Assembly (NCBI GenBank): GCA_030038195.1
Contig: JASHPJ010000114.1
Location: 1 to 42,291, forward strand
Length of the DNA: 42,291 nucleotides
Direction of reading: 5' to 3'
Source: Acidobacteriaceae bacterium
Lineage (GTDB): Bacteria; Acidobacteriota; Terriglobia; Terriglobales; Acidobacteriaceae
Below, piece after piece: positions 1 through 8,895 of the stretch. The notes beneath the pieces were generated by a model. That model worked only from the letters and a program-made list of their open reading frames with translations. It had not been told where the DNA came from and searched no databases. Both the position numbers and the translations under genes were made by a program. Position 1 is the stretch's first letter; every line of letters starts with the position of its first letter.

Positions 1-591
1 GCAGGCGAACTCAGTGCTATATGTTGTAGGTACGGTGCAACTGCCCGACGGCGGCGCATCGCTCATGGAACTCGTGGCGTCCAGGATAATCGCTATATTC
101 CACGGTTGCGCTGCGCCCTGCATGGATGCGGTCGCAGTCGATGTAATGGAAAGAGAATTGAAGCCGAGCAGCTTCATGAAATACGTCGGCACACTAGCCG
201 TCTGGGAAACCTTGACGGCGTTCGCCACCGAGCTGCTGTTACAGGTCGTCCCCGTCGGCTCAAGCACGTTGAGGCACACCGTCTTGATCGACGTCGATAC
301 GGTTCCCAGGCTGGAGTTTACATTTTTGTCGTTGCTGCCGGCACTGTAGCTGGTCGCAATCGCACTCGCACCGGTGGTGGTGGAGGTGTTGTACACCTCG
401 CCCGCGGCCGCCAGCGCCGCAGCGTTGGCGTAGTTCTGAAGCTGGCTGTGAGCCACGTAGGCGCGGCCGACGTCGATCGACAGACCAGCCGTTCCCAGGA
501 GCCCGACCAATACAACTGCCAGCCAAGGCAGCACCTGTCCACGCTGGTCGTTGAGCGCCTTCTGGACAAATAACCCGATTGTCTTTTTCAT
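1..591 (-). CDS. tadG: TadG-like pilus assembly protein, 3' end missing
   Basis: The gene reads leftward from ATG at 591 and stays open for 197 codons to the window edge, so the C-terminus is missing. The start follows GAGGA by about seven bases. The N-terminus carries the Tad pseudopilin-like segment: a short polar leader, then the hydrophobic stretch VLPWLAVVLVGLLG and the motif SIDVGRAYVAHSQLQ, with an Ala-rich helix after it. Around residues 168-176 the protein reads NIAIILDATSSM, which looks like the opening of a von Willebrand A domain (DxSxS-type metal site; here D-A-T-S-S). TadG proteins are envelope-anchored pilus assembly factors. It lies 25 bases downstream of tadE and is probably co-transcribed with it. 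Family assignment is secure; a TadG/TadE-like vWA protein is the only alternative wording. Confidence 0.85.
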   Translation of the reverse strand, partial: MKKTIGLFVQKALNDQRGQVLPWLAVVLVGLLGTAGLSIDVGRAYVAHSQLQNYANAAALAAAGEVYNTSTTTGASAIATSYSAGSNDKNVNSSLGTVSTSIKTVCLNVLEPTGTTCNSSSVANAVKVSQTASVPTYFMKLLGFNSLSITSTATASMQGAAQPWNIAIILDATSSMSDAPPSGSCTVPTTYSTEFAC

Positions 592-616
592 GGAATTGTC
601 CTCGTAATCATTGAAA

Positions 617-1159
617 TTAGTATTCGTATTCTGTAACTTGGGCCGATAGATTGCATGAAAATTTCCAGCTCTTTATCCAGCCAATATTGATGTTGAAGAT
701 CGTAATGTTGCAGGGATACGTCGCATTCACCGTCACCGGCTCTCCCTGCCCCAGATCGGATTGATCGCCGGAACAAGAGCTTCCGCTTACCGGAGTGCCA
801 TTCATCGTGAGCGTCAGGGTAATGCTCTTGGGCAGCAGCGTGGGAGCGGAGTTCTCGATGGTCTTGATCGTGTCTGCGCAGGGATCGGTCGTGGTGGCCC
901 GGATGGTCTGCAGATACTGTGCGCCCGCGCCCACGGCCTGCGTGAGCTGAAGCTGGTTGTTGAAGGCGATGCCGAACTCGAAGATGGCCATCAGCACGGC
1001 CATCAGGATCGGAAGCGTCAGCGTGAACTCGACCAGCGAGTTGCCTTTCTCCTCACCCAAACAACGGGCCACAATGCGGCAGCTTTTTCGATGTGGCTGC
1101 GCTCTCCAACCCAGCCTTCTGGAAATCGCCCGCCTCGCGCGGTTGACTAATCTATTCAT
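617..1159 (-). CDS. tadE: TadE-like minor pseudopilin
   Basis: This 180-residue protein has a basic N-terminus of about 37 residues, then the TadE signature EEKGNSLVEFTLTLPILM followed by a single hydrophobic helix to about residue 65. Gly-Asn-Ser-Leu-Val-Glu-Phe resembles the processing region of prepilin-like proteins cleaved by the TadV peptidase. The remainder is a polar beta-rich domain with two Cys pairs. The ATG follows GGGAGGA by eight bases, supporting this start. TadE proteins are pseudopilins needed for pilus assembly. It sits between the DUF192-PilZ gene and tadG on the same strand. Confidence 0.85.
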   Translation of the reverse strand: MNRLVNRARRAISRRLGWRAQPHRKSCRIVARCLGEEKGNSLVEFTLTLPILMAVLMAIFEFGIAFNNQLQLTQAVGAGAQYLQTIRATTTDPCADTIKTIENSAPTLLPKSITLTLTMNGTPVSGSSCSGDQSDLGQGEPVTVNATYPCNITIFNINIGWIKSWKFSCNLSAQVTEYEY

Positions 1160-1246
1160 GGTTTTATCCTCCCGGCTTTCCTCCCATGCATTGCCTGCTG
1201 CGGCAAAGCCGTGCTTTCACTTTCCGGACGCGCCCCGCGCCCCTGG

Positions 1247-2218
1247 TCAGTTCTCCTTCTTCAACTTCTGTAAAAATCTCTCCAGCATCTTCCGGTCGGC
1301 GCCGTCGGTGAGCAGGTTGTGCCCGCGCTTGATGTCCTGGGCGTCGGGAAGCACAAACTTCAGGCCCACGCCGTCGTTGCCCCATCGCACCGCGCGCGAT
1401 TGCACGGCAATCGAGCGCTCCTCGATCTCGTCGCCGCAGTCGGTCCGCTGCAGGGTCATCAGCACCAGCGTTCCCGGATACCAGCGTTCCTCGGTCACCA
1501 CGTACAGTCCTGAAGAGCTGATGTCACGGATCCCATGCGCCTGGGGAGTCGAGCCGTTCCAGTAATAAGCGGCCAGGCCGGGATACACCTCGCGCGGCGC
1601 CTTGCGCGGATCGGGAGACCACCACCGCTCCAGCCAGCCCCGCGGCGGACGCGGCGGAGTTTCTCCCGGCTGCACCAGTGACATCTCGTGGGTGCGCATG
1701 GCCAGGGTCTGCTCCTCTTTCGACCGGTTCTCCAGCTCCAGCAACCCAGGGCCGCCGCTCCACAGCGGCTTCTCCCGGAGCAGAACGGCGCTTTGCACAA
1801 CCGTCGTGGCGTCGCCGCGCAGATTGGTAATCTTCTCGAGCCGCCGCTCCATCTCCTCGGCAATGCACAGCACAAGCTGATCGCCAGGCTGGGTCTGCGA
1901 CGAATAGATGGAATGCACAGGCAGCACCAGAACACTGGCCGCGCGCGGGCTCGACGAGCTGATGCGGAAGGTCGGGAACGATTCCACAAGATCGATGACC
2001 CGGCAATCCTCATCGAGATAAATCAGGTCCAGAGGCGCCGGCAGCCCGGTAGCGGGAATGCCGCGGAACGGCACGATCCACAGCCCCTCGCCCGACCTCA
2101 AGGTCATCGTGGCCATCAACTCCACGATGCCGGCATACGATAGATCGGCCGCCGTGACTTCCAGCCCGAGAAAACACTCGCGGGTCTGGTTATAGGCGCA
2201 ATGTGTCCGCGATTCCAT
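1247..2218 (-). CDS. DUF192 domain fused to a PilZ (c-di-GMP-binding) domain
   Basis: The N-terminal half (to about residue 115 from this start) resembles DUF192: GLEV, then GLWIVPFRGI, PLDLIYLDED and a terminal GDQLVL. The C-terminal third looks like PilZ, with RKAPR matching RxxxR and, about 20 residues on, DISSSG matching DxSxxG, the two c-di-GMP-contacting motifs. I prefer ATG 2218, which follows AGAGGG, over an in-frame ATG at 2314 whose GAGGA directly abuts the codon; the longer form would add 32 residues. Position inside the Tad locus, between tadC and tadE, suggests c-di-GMP control of pilus assembly or output; this is inference. Domain calls come from motif reading, not a search. Confidence 0.75.
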   Translation of the reverse strand: MESRTHCAYNQTRECFLGLEVTAADLSYAGIVELMATMTLRSGEGLWIVPFRGIPATGLPAPLDLIYLDEDCRVIDLVESFPTFRISSSSPRAASVLVLPVHSIYSSQTQPGDQLVLCIAEEMERRLEKITNLRGDATTVVQSAVLLREKPLWSGGPGLLELENRSKEEQTLAMRTHEMSLVQPGETPPRPPRGWLERWWSPDPRKAPREVYPGLAAYYWNGSTPQAHGIRDISSSGLYVVTEERWYPGTLVLMTLQRTDCGDEIEERSIAVQSRAVRWGNDGVGLKFVLPDAQDIKRGHNLLTDGADRKMLERFLQKLKKEN

Positions 2219-2434
2219 AGTCCCTCTTGGTCGCAAAGCGGTCTCAGTCACCGCGCCTGCTTCCAGTCCTCCGTACATCCGTTCTGCCTCTTGTGTCCCG
2301 TACATTCCACCCATTCCTCGTCCTGGATAGCTTGCGTCCCAGGGAAGCGAAGGGACACTTCACCCTTGACCGCTGCCGGAAGATCACGCCTGGGCAACGA
2401 CCGCTCCCGCGATCGGCCTCCGCCAGCGGAACGT

Positions 2435-2470
2435 TAAAAACCTGCCGGCAGCGCCGCCATGCTGCCCGGC
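2435..2470 (-). terminator. Probable rho-independent terminator after the micro-protein pair
   Basis: On the minus strand GCCGGGCAGC and GCTGCCGGC form a GC-rich stem with one bulged base, closely followed by AGGTTTTT. It lies about 26 bases after the stop of the downstream micro-protein and upstream of the DUF192-PilZ gene, so it may separate the tadV-to-micro-protein unit from the PilZ-tadE-tadG unit or act as an attenuator. Confidence 0.5.
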
Positions 2471-2495
2471 GCCGCCGTATCCTGTCACGCGCCCG

Positions 2496-2591
2496 CTACT
2501 TTACCCGGGTGCGGCGGCGCTGAATCAAGAGCACAAGAACCAGGACAAACAATACGCCTGCCGCGATGCGGATAATTGTGGTCGTGTCCAT
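2496..2591 (-). CDS. 31-residue single-helix membrane micro-protein, copy B
   Basis: ATG at 2591 is preceded by GGAAGGAAG, and the frame closes at TAG after 31 codons. The product starts MDTTTIIRIAAG, continues with a hydrophobic run of about 13 residues rich in Val and Leu, and ends QRRRTRVK. That is a short polar N-terminus, one membrane helix and a strongly basic tail. It closely matches copy A immediately upstream (about 22 of 31 residues identical, with the whole tail QRRRTRV shared). Conservation of length, topology and ribosome site between the copies argues that both are translated. I do not recognise a named family. Location right after tadC suggests a role near the Tad platform, but that is inference. 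Confidence 0.65.
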   Translation of the reverse strand: MDTTTIIRIAAGVLFVLVLVLLIQRRRTRVK

Positions 2592-2742
2592 AGAGCTTCC
2601 TTCCTCTTCACTGTGGTGTTGCCGTGGCCTATCGAGAATGACCGCTGTTCGGCAGCCGGCTCTCAGGTTGCACGCATGTTCAACTGCCCATGGACGGCTG
2701 GCCTTGTCTTCTGCCGGCTGCCGGCCACTTCTTTCCCGGCGC

Positions 2743-2838
2743 TTACCTCACCCGAGTGCGGCGGCGCTGAATCAAGAGCGTCAGCACAATCACAAATAGC
2801 ACGCCGGCAACAGCCCGCACGATTGTCGTACTATCCAT
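2743..2838 (-). CDS. 31-residue single-helix membrane micro-protein, copy A
   Basis: ATG at 2838 has a strong ribosome site (GGAGGAG, four bases before the codon) and lies only 14 bases after the tadC stop, so it is almost certainly in the same transcript. The 31-residue product begins MDSTTIVRAVAG, has a hydrophobic stretch to about residue 23 and ends QRRRTRVR. Predicted topology is one membrane helix with a basic cytoplasmic tail. Copy B, 151 bases further along the transcript, encodes the same plan. The function is unknown; candidates are a small pilus-platform accessory subunit or a regulator of membrane-complex stability. Confidence 0.7.
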   Translation of the reverse strand: MDSTTIVRAVAGVLFVIVLTLLIQRRRTRVR

Positions 2839-2852
2839 TGCTCCTCCTTCCC

Positions 2853-3779
2853 TTATTGGTGCGTAAGCGCCTTAAACGAATCGATCATTACCAGTACAGC
2901 CGGTCCCAGCACCACCAGAAACAGCGCGGGGAAGATAAAAAATACCAGCGGAAAGACCAGCTTCACCGAGGTCTTGGCCGCCTGCTCCTCAACCTGCTGC
3001 ACGCGTTGCGTTCTCAGCGTATCGGCGTGCACGCGCATGGTCTTGGCGATGCTGGTTCCCAATTGCTCCGATTGCACCAGCATGGAAACCATGTTGCGCA
3101 GGCTGTCTGACCCGGTGCGCTCGGCCAGGTGCTTCCAGGCTTCAGCGCGCGGACGTCCGGCGCGCTGCTCCAGCACCACGACATTCAGCTCGTCGCAGAG
3201 ATCGGGCTGGGCATTTTCCAGCTCCATCGCGGTACGCGCCGTCGCCTGGTCCAGGCTCAGTCCGGCCTCAATGCAGATGACCAGCAGGTCGAGCACATCC
3301 GGAAGCCCGCGATCGATGCGCTTCTGCCGCTTGGTGATCTGCCGTCCCAGCCAGAAATCCGGTCCCAGGAAACCGACGCCCAGCGCAGTGGCGTAAACAA
3401 AGAAGGCGCTCATCACGTGCGCCAGCCCGGTCACCAGCACCAGCAGGCACAGGATGAGCGGGAGCAGCACCTTCATGCCGTAGAAGACCTTGACCGCCGA
3501 CTCCTCGCGGTAGCCGGCGCGGATGAGGCGCTGCGATACGACCGAGACCTCGGCCTGGCTCTTGGGCAGCACGTGCTCGAAGTGCTCGACGACGCCGCCC
3601 AGCGAAGAGCCGGTCTGCTGGATCGTGTCGAGCAGGGAGCGCTGCCTGGGCTTCTTGCTGATCTGCGGGTCGATGACCTCCGAGATACGCTTGAGCATGG
3701 CTTCGCGATAGAACAGCAGAAGCCCGCCGCTGGCAAAGAGCAGGAAGATTACGCCGAAGGTGAGAAGCGCTATCAGCAT
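2853..3779 (-). CDS. tadC: TadC inner-membrane platform protein
   Basis: This 308-residue protein has an N-terminal membrane helix (LIALLTFGVIFLLFASGG), a cytoplasmic segment, a helical pair near residues 100-140 and a C-terminal helix (FPLVFFIFPALFLVVLG). The type II secretion F domain is visible from about residue 150: LPDVLDLLVICIEAGLSLDQA, then DELNVVVLEQRAGRPRAEAW and MVSMLVQSEQLGTSIAKTM. TadC pairs with TadB to form the membrane platform on which the TadA ATPase drives pilus assembly. The ATG follows AAGGTGA, and only eight bases separate it from the tadB stop, so the two are translationally close. Confidence 0.92.
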   Translation of the reverse strand: MLIALLTFGVIFLLFASGGLLLFYREAMLKRISEVIDPQISKKPRQRSLLDTIQQTGSSLGGVVEHFEHVLPKSQAEVSVVSQRLIRAGYREESAVKVFYGMKVLLPLILCLLVLVTGLAHVMSAFFVYATALGVGFLGPDFWLGRQITKRQKRIDRGLPDVLDLLVICIEAGLSLDQATARTAMELENAQPDLCDELNVVVLEQRAGRPRAEAWKHLAERTGSDSLRNMVSMLVQSEQLGTSIAKTMRVHADTLRTQRVQQVEEQAAKTSVKLVFPLVFFIFPALFLVVLGPAVLVMIDSFKALTHQ

Positions 3780-3787
3780 GGTTCACC

Positions 3788-4756
3788 TTATACATCCAGG
3801 TTGACGATGTTGCGAATGACGATTCCACCCAGAACCGTCATGCCCACCGCAGCCCAGATCAGTTTGATGCCAATGTCCTTGTGCCAGAGAACGCTCATCA
3901 TTCCCGGGTTCACAAAATAGAGTGCCGTGCCCAGCGCCACCGGCAGCAGGCTCAGAATCCATCCGGTGAGCCTTCCCTGCGCAGTGTGCACCTTTACTTC
4001 CCGCTTCAGCCGGAACCGCTCGCGGATGACGTGCGCGGTCTTGTCCAGAACCTCGGCCAGGTTGCCGCCGCTTTCCTTCTGGATCATGATGGCCGTGCAG
4101 GTAATCTTCAGGTCCTGGATGGGAACGCGATGCTGCATATTGTCGAGCGCGGCCTTCATCTCGAGTCCGTAGTTCTGCTCGTCGAAACAGGTCTTGAATT
4201 CACTGCCCACCGGATCGGCACATTCGCGCGCCACCAGGCCCATGGAGGCGATCAGGCTGTGGCCGGCGCGCAGCGCGCTCACCATCAGGTCGAGGGCCTC
4301 GGGCAGTCCCGCCTGGAACTTCTCGAAGCGCCGGTTGCGCATGAACAGGATCCAGGCGAACGGCGCTGCGCCCAGCAAAAGTCCCGCACCCACGCCCAGC
4401 AGCCCGTTGCCCCACTGGTTGTAAATGCCGAACGCGGGCGCGGCGAAGCAGCCGGCGCTGATGAGCAGAAGCTTTCCGGCGCTCCACCTTACGTTGGCCT
4501 GCTTCAACAGGCCGTCCAGATAGGGAGCGAGCTGGAACTGCAGCAGCTTGCGGTTGAGCCAGGGAATGCTGCTCAGCGACGCGTCTTTGCGCAGGTTGAT
4601 GATCTGTTCGCGCGCGGAGGGCGATTCCGTGGCCAGCGCCGAGTCCAGCGTGGCCATTACCTGCTTGGTTCTCCGCGTGGAGCCAATCGCAATCACCGGT
4701 ACCGCGACGACGGTGAAGACTCCGACAAAAATCAAGACCAAAACCAGTGGCGGCAT
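3788..4756 (-). CDS. tadB: TadB inner-membrane platform protein
   Basis: The 322-residue product starts with a hydrophobic helix (LVLVLIFVGVFTVVAVPVIA). Two further helices lie near residues 95-135, and a C-terminal pair begins at about residue 265. The type II secretion F domain is recognised in LPEALDLMVSALRAGHSL and in MIQKESGGNLAEVLDKTA. The GGNLAEVLD stretch is typical of TadB. TadB and TadC are half-length relatives of GspF. The start is well supported by AAAGGAGGAG, and the gene sits 15 bases downstream of cpaF. Confidence 0.92.
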   Translation of the reverse strand: MPPLVLVLIFVGVFTVVAVPVIAIGSTRRTKQVMATLDSALATESPSAREQIINLRKDASLSSIPWLNRKLLQFQLAPYLDGLLKQANVRWSAGKLLLISAGCFAAPAFGIYNQWGNGLLGVGAGLLLGAAPFAWILFMRNRRFEKFQAGLPEALDLMVSALRAGHSLIASMGLVARECADPVGSEFKTCFDEQNYGLEMKAALDNMQHRVPIQDLKITCTAIMIQKESGGNLAEVLDKTAHVIRERFRLKREVKVHTAQGRLTGWILSLLPVALGTALYFVNPGMMSVLWHKDIGIKLIWAAVGMTVLGGIVIRNIVNLDV

Positions 4757-4771
4757 GGCTCCTCCTTTCCG

Positions 4772-6070
<1,299 letters not shown>

Positions 6071-6116
6071 ATTAGGGGAGAATTCTGCTCCTGCACTTGC
6101 CGGTTCTTGAGCGTTC

Positions 6117-7412
6117 TCAGCCGAATAAACTGAAGCCCTTTTTCTTCGTCGCCGGCGTCTCGGACTGGCCGGTAGCCGCGCGGGCCATTTGCTTGATCAG
6201 CCGCGAAATGGGCGAGTCGCCCAGCGTCAGCGGCGTGGCGTTGATCTGCATCTTGCGCACCGCCGGGTAATCGTTGGGAATCTTCCATTGCGCGGGCCGG
6301 GTGAGAGCCTTGGCGATATGTTCATCCCCGACGCCCATCGAGCGCGGCTCATAGCGGTTGATAACGATCTCCAGCCGCGGGCCTGCACCGGTGAAAAACT
6401 GCGAGATCAGCCGGTTGGAATTTCTCAGCTCGGGAATGCCGGCCTGCGTCACAAGATAAATCGCGGTGGACTCGCGCAGCACCGCGGTTCCCGTAAAGTC
6501 CAGCCGCGATCCCCAATCGACCACCACGTTGTCGAAGTCCTGCCGCGCCACCTCGAGCAGCCGGTCGATGGCTTCGTCGCTGGCCTCATAGGGAATGAAC
6601 TTTCCCGGAGCCGCCAACACCGAGACGCCCGAGCTGTGCTTGACGATAAGCTGCGAAAGAAAGCTCGCGTCCAGGCGGCTGGTCGACTGCAGCGCGTTGA
6701 TGGTGGAGTACTCGGCCGCGATGCCCAGGTTCAAGGCCGCATCGCCCAGCGGCAGGTCGAGATCGATGAGCAGCGTCTTCTGGTTGGGGTCCTGCGCCAG
6801 GGCCACGGCAAAGTTGCAGGCCAGCGTGGTTGCGCCCGCACCGCCCTTGGCGCCGAGGAAGGTCAGCAGGCGTCCGGCGGCCTTCTTGGACGCCTTGTTC
6901 ACGGGCCGGCGCGCGGCTGCGCGCACCAGCGCCTCAGCCACGAGGTTGCCATCGAAGGGCAAGGTCAGAAACTCGCGGGCTCCTGCGCGCATGCAGCGTA
7001 CCAGCAGATCCGGATCGGATTTTTCCGAGTACACCATCACCGTGATGGCACCGCTCGAAGAGATGTTTTCCACCAACTCCAGGGCGTACTCGGGATCGGA
7101 GTCCAGGTCGATCACCACGATATCGTACTGCTGTTCGAGAAGCCGGTTTACTTCATCCGGGGAGGGGGGATAAGAGGAAAATTCGCGCAGCTCGTTACCG
7201 GAGGAACCGGTCAGAGCGGACATCGCCGCTGCACGACGCTCTTCACCGGGGCCAATCAGAGCGATCGACAGCGCCGCTGAGCCGATCGACTCTGGATATT
7301 GCGAACCGAAATAGGGAGAGGAATCCGTGGTCACTGTACGATCACTCCTGCCTGCGTATTTCGTTTCCTGCGCCTGCATGTCAGCCCGGTCGCTCGAATC
7401 GAATATATCCAT
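6117..7412 (-). CDS. cpaE: CpaE/TadZ pilus localisation ATPase
   Basis: From ATG 7412 the product is 431 residues; GAGGAG lies seven bases upstream, better than the in-frame TTG at 7433. After a low-complexity leader, the N-terminal domain resembles a receiver without a phosphorylation pocket ([14 protein letters not shown]). The C-terminal domain is a MinD/ParA-type fold with the deviant P-loop [19 protein letters not shown], then [11 protein letters not shown]. The P-loop lacks the usual Lys of GKT, which is common in CpaE/TadZ. These proteins position Tad secretion machinery in the cell. The reading frame follows cpaA with almost no gap, so co-expression is expected. Confidence 0.9.
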   Translation of the reverse strand: MDIFDSSDRADMQAQETKYAGRSDRTVTTDSSPYFGSQYPESIGSAALSIALIGPGEERRAAAMSALTGSSGNELREFSSYPPSPDEVNRLLEQQYDIVVIDLDSDPEYALELVENISSSGAITVMVYSEKSDPDLLVRCMRAGAREFLTLPFDGNLVAEALVRAAARRPVNKASKKAAGRLLTFLGAKGGAGATTLACNFAVALAQDPNQKTLLIDLDLPLGDAALNLGIAAEYSTINALQSTSRLDASFLSQLIVKHSSGVSVLAAPGKFIPYEASDEAIDRLLEVARQDFDNVVVDWGSRLDFTGTAVLRESTAIYLVTQAGIPELRNSNRLISQFFTGAGPRLEIVINRYEPRSMGVGDEHIAKALTRPAQWKIPNDYPAVRKMQINATPLTLGDSPISRLIKQMARAATGQSETPATKKKGFSLFG

Positions 7413-7429
7413 AATGTGCTCCTCATCCC

Positions 7430-7936
7430 TCAACGCGCAAAAAATGAGAATAGGGTTCCAATGGCAATGGCCGGCGCATACGGCATCTTGCGCCGGCCGG
7501 GATTGCTCAGCTTCATCTCAGCGCGCTCGGCTCCGCCCAGCAGCAGCGCGCCTGTTCCTTTGAAAAGATCCTTTAAAAAACCGGTATAAGCGGCCCAGGC
7601 GATGACCATCACGCCTCCCGCCAGGCCGGTAAGCACCAAGGCGATGAAAAGCTGGCTGGGCCCAATCCAGGCGCCGATCGCCGCACACAACTTTACGTCT
7701 CCTGCCCCCATTCCCCCCATCCAGAAGAAAAGGCCGAAGATCAAAAGCCCCACTCCCAGGCCGGCCAGGCTTTGCTCCACGCCATGCCAGCCGTGCAACC
7801 ACGCAGATACTGCAATCCCTATCGGCAGAAAAGGGAGAACGAGCCAGTTCGGAATACGCCGGCTGCGCAGATCGGTATAAGTCGCCACCGCCAGAACGAC
7901 TACGATCGGCCACCAGGCAAACGAATGCATTCCCAT
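7430..7936 (-). CDS. cpaA: CpaA/TadV prepilin peptidase
   Basis: An A24-family membrane aspartic protease of 168 residues from ATG 7936. Catalytic Asp residues are visible in TYTDLRSRRIPNWL and in GGMGAGDVKLCAAIGAW (the GxGD-type motif). Several hydrophobic helices surround them. GGGGAGGGG lies about eight bases before this ATG. The longer frame from TTG 7969 would place that ribosome site inside the gene and is less likely. TadV cleaves leader peptides of Flp pilin and of TadE/TadF pseudopilins. It is the first gene of the Tad unit in this window and starts after a long intergenic region. Confidence 0.92.
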   Translation of the reverse strand: MGMHSFAWWPIVVVLAVATYTDLRSRRIPNWLVLPFLPIGIAVSAWLHGWHGVEQSLAGLGVGLLIFGLFFWMGGMGAGDVKLCAAIGAWIGPSQLFIALVLTGLAGGVMVIAWAAYTGFLKDLFKGTGALLLGGAERAEMKLSNPGRRKMPYAPAIAIGTLFSFFAR

Positions 7937-8383
7937 GCTCGTGATTCCCCTCCCCTGTTCGGGTAGCAACTGGGTGAAAGCAATTGTCCAACCAAACCGG
8001 AATACGACTCAAATCTCTTTGAATCCAGTCAGTTAGCGATGCGTCCAGCGGCAGGTGTACACGGCTGTTTACTGGCGGCGAACCGCGGTGAAGCGGACCG
8101 TATACACGCTCGACCCGCGTCTAACCCAGACAAAAAGTGCGCCCGGCGCGATCCCTGCCCAGGTGCGGCAGCGGTTCTGGAACCGGTCATCCGGGTGACG
8201 GATTCAGCTCACCGGACAGTTGCTATAAACATAGTGCAAATCAATAAGTTAGTTCAATATGAAATTGCAGCGCCGCAGCCTGGCGGTACACCCGCCGCAA
8301 CCGCCGCACAATCTGCCCGCACCCAGCCGCCCAGGCACAGACGGCCCATCTCGCAATCCCCTCGTACACCCCAAGCCCAGGAG

Positions 8384-8399
8384 AGCAATCACCCTGCCT
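8384..8399 (-). promoter_or_regulatory. Candidate sigma-54 (-24/-12) promoter directed toward the Tad locus
   Basis: The minus strand reads AGGCAGGGTGATTGCT. Against TGGCACGNNNNTTGCW it matches GGCA, the following G and TTGCT. The invariant GG and GC dinucleotides have the required ten bases between them. Expected transcription start is near 8373. The leader to cpaA would be about 435 bases, which is long and lowers confidence. A divergent sigma-54-type activator gene 500 bases away raises it. Confidence 0.4.
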
Positions 8400-8453
8400 T
8401 TCGTGTGCTGCGTGGCTTTCCGCCCATGTCAAAAGAGTGTCCACCCGTCATTA

Positions 8454-8486
8454 CGGTATTGTTACCGACATAACACGAAAGTGTTA
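8454..8486. promoter_or_regulatory. Two adjacent palindromes, candidate activator-binding sites
   Basis: CGGTATTGTTACCG (8454-8467) has 5-bp arms around four bases. TAACACGAAAGTGTTA (8471-8486) has perfect 6-bp arms around GAAA. Their centres are about 87 and 105 bases upstream of the start expected from the sigma-54-like element at 8384-8399. That is the usual distance for enhancer-binding protein sites. They could instead be RNA hairpins, given the GNRA-like loop. Confidence 0.4.
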
Positions 8487-8895
8487 CTCAAGAGGCAGGC
8501 TAAGAGCATCTTGAACTGCTTGAACGCAGGATTGCAACTGCCCTGATGAGCAGGAATTGAGGATAATTTTGAAACTAAGATATTTATAATCAATGAATTA
8601 TCAGATGAAATTCTCGATTTGCAGAGAAAATCGGGAATTGTAGCCGCTTCAACCTCTGCAAATTTGAACTAAGTTTTTATATTTATGAAACTTATAGTCG
8701 AAGACAGCGGCGCAGCGCAGCCCTGGACGCGTCTTTACTTGTGGTTTGTCCTGGCGAATTACCAATGTTGCGTTCTTTAGCACTATTCAGGGATTGGCAG
8801 TACCCAGCCGATTCACGATCATAGATACACACAAGCCCCGGGACCCGCCCAGGAAAGATCGCACCGCAACCGGCAGGAGGAAGTTCTCGAACCCC

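Larger units (their letters stand above)
7937..8895. other. Long divergent intergenic region between the Tad locus and the sigma-54 activator
   Basis: About 960 bases with no convincing gene. Open frames here lack ribosome sites and recognisable protein features. The core at about 8545-8700 is far richer in A and T than the rest of the window. It also holds a sigma-54-like element (8384-8399, minus), two palindromes (8454-8486) and a weaker sigma-70-like pair on the minus strand (TTGAAC near 8256 and TATGTT near 8228). I found no Flp pilin gene in it. Confidence 0.6.

Noticed and set aside
8039..8473. 144-codon plus-strand frame in the Tad/activator intergenic region
   Set aside because: Composition is low-complexity Pro/Arg/Ala, there is no good ribosome site and it covers the candidate regulatory sites.
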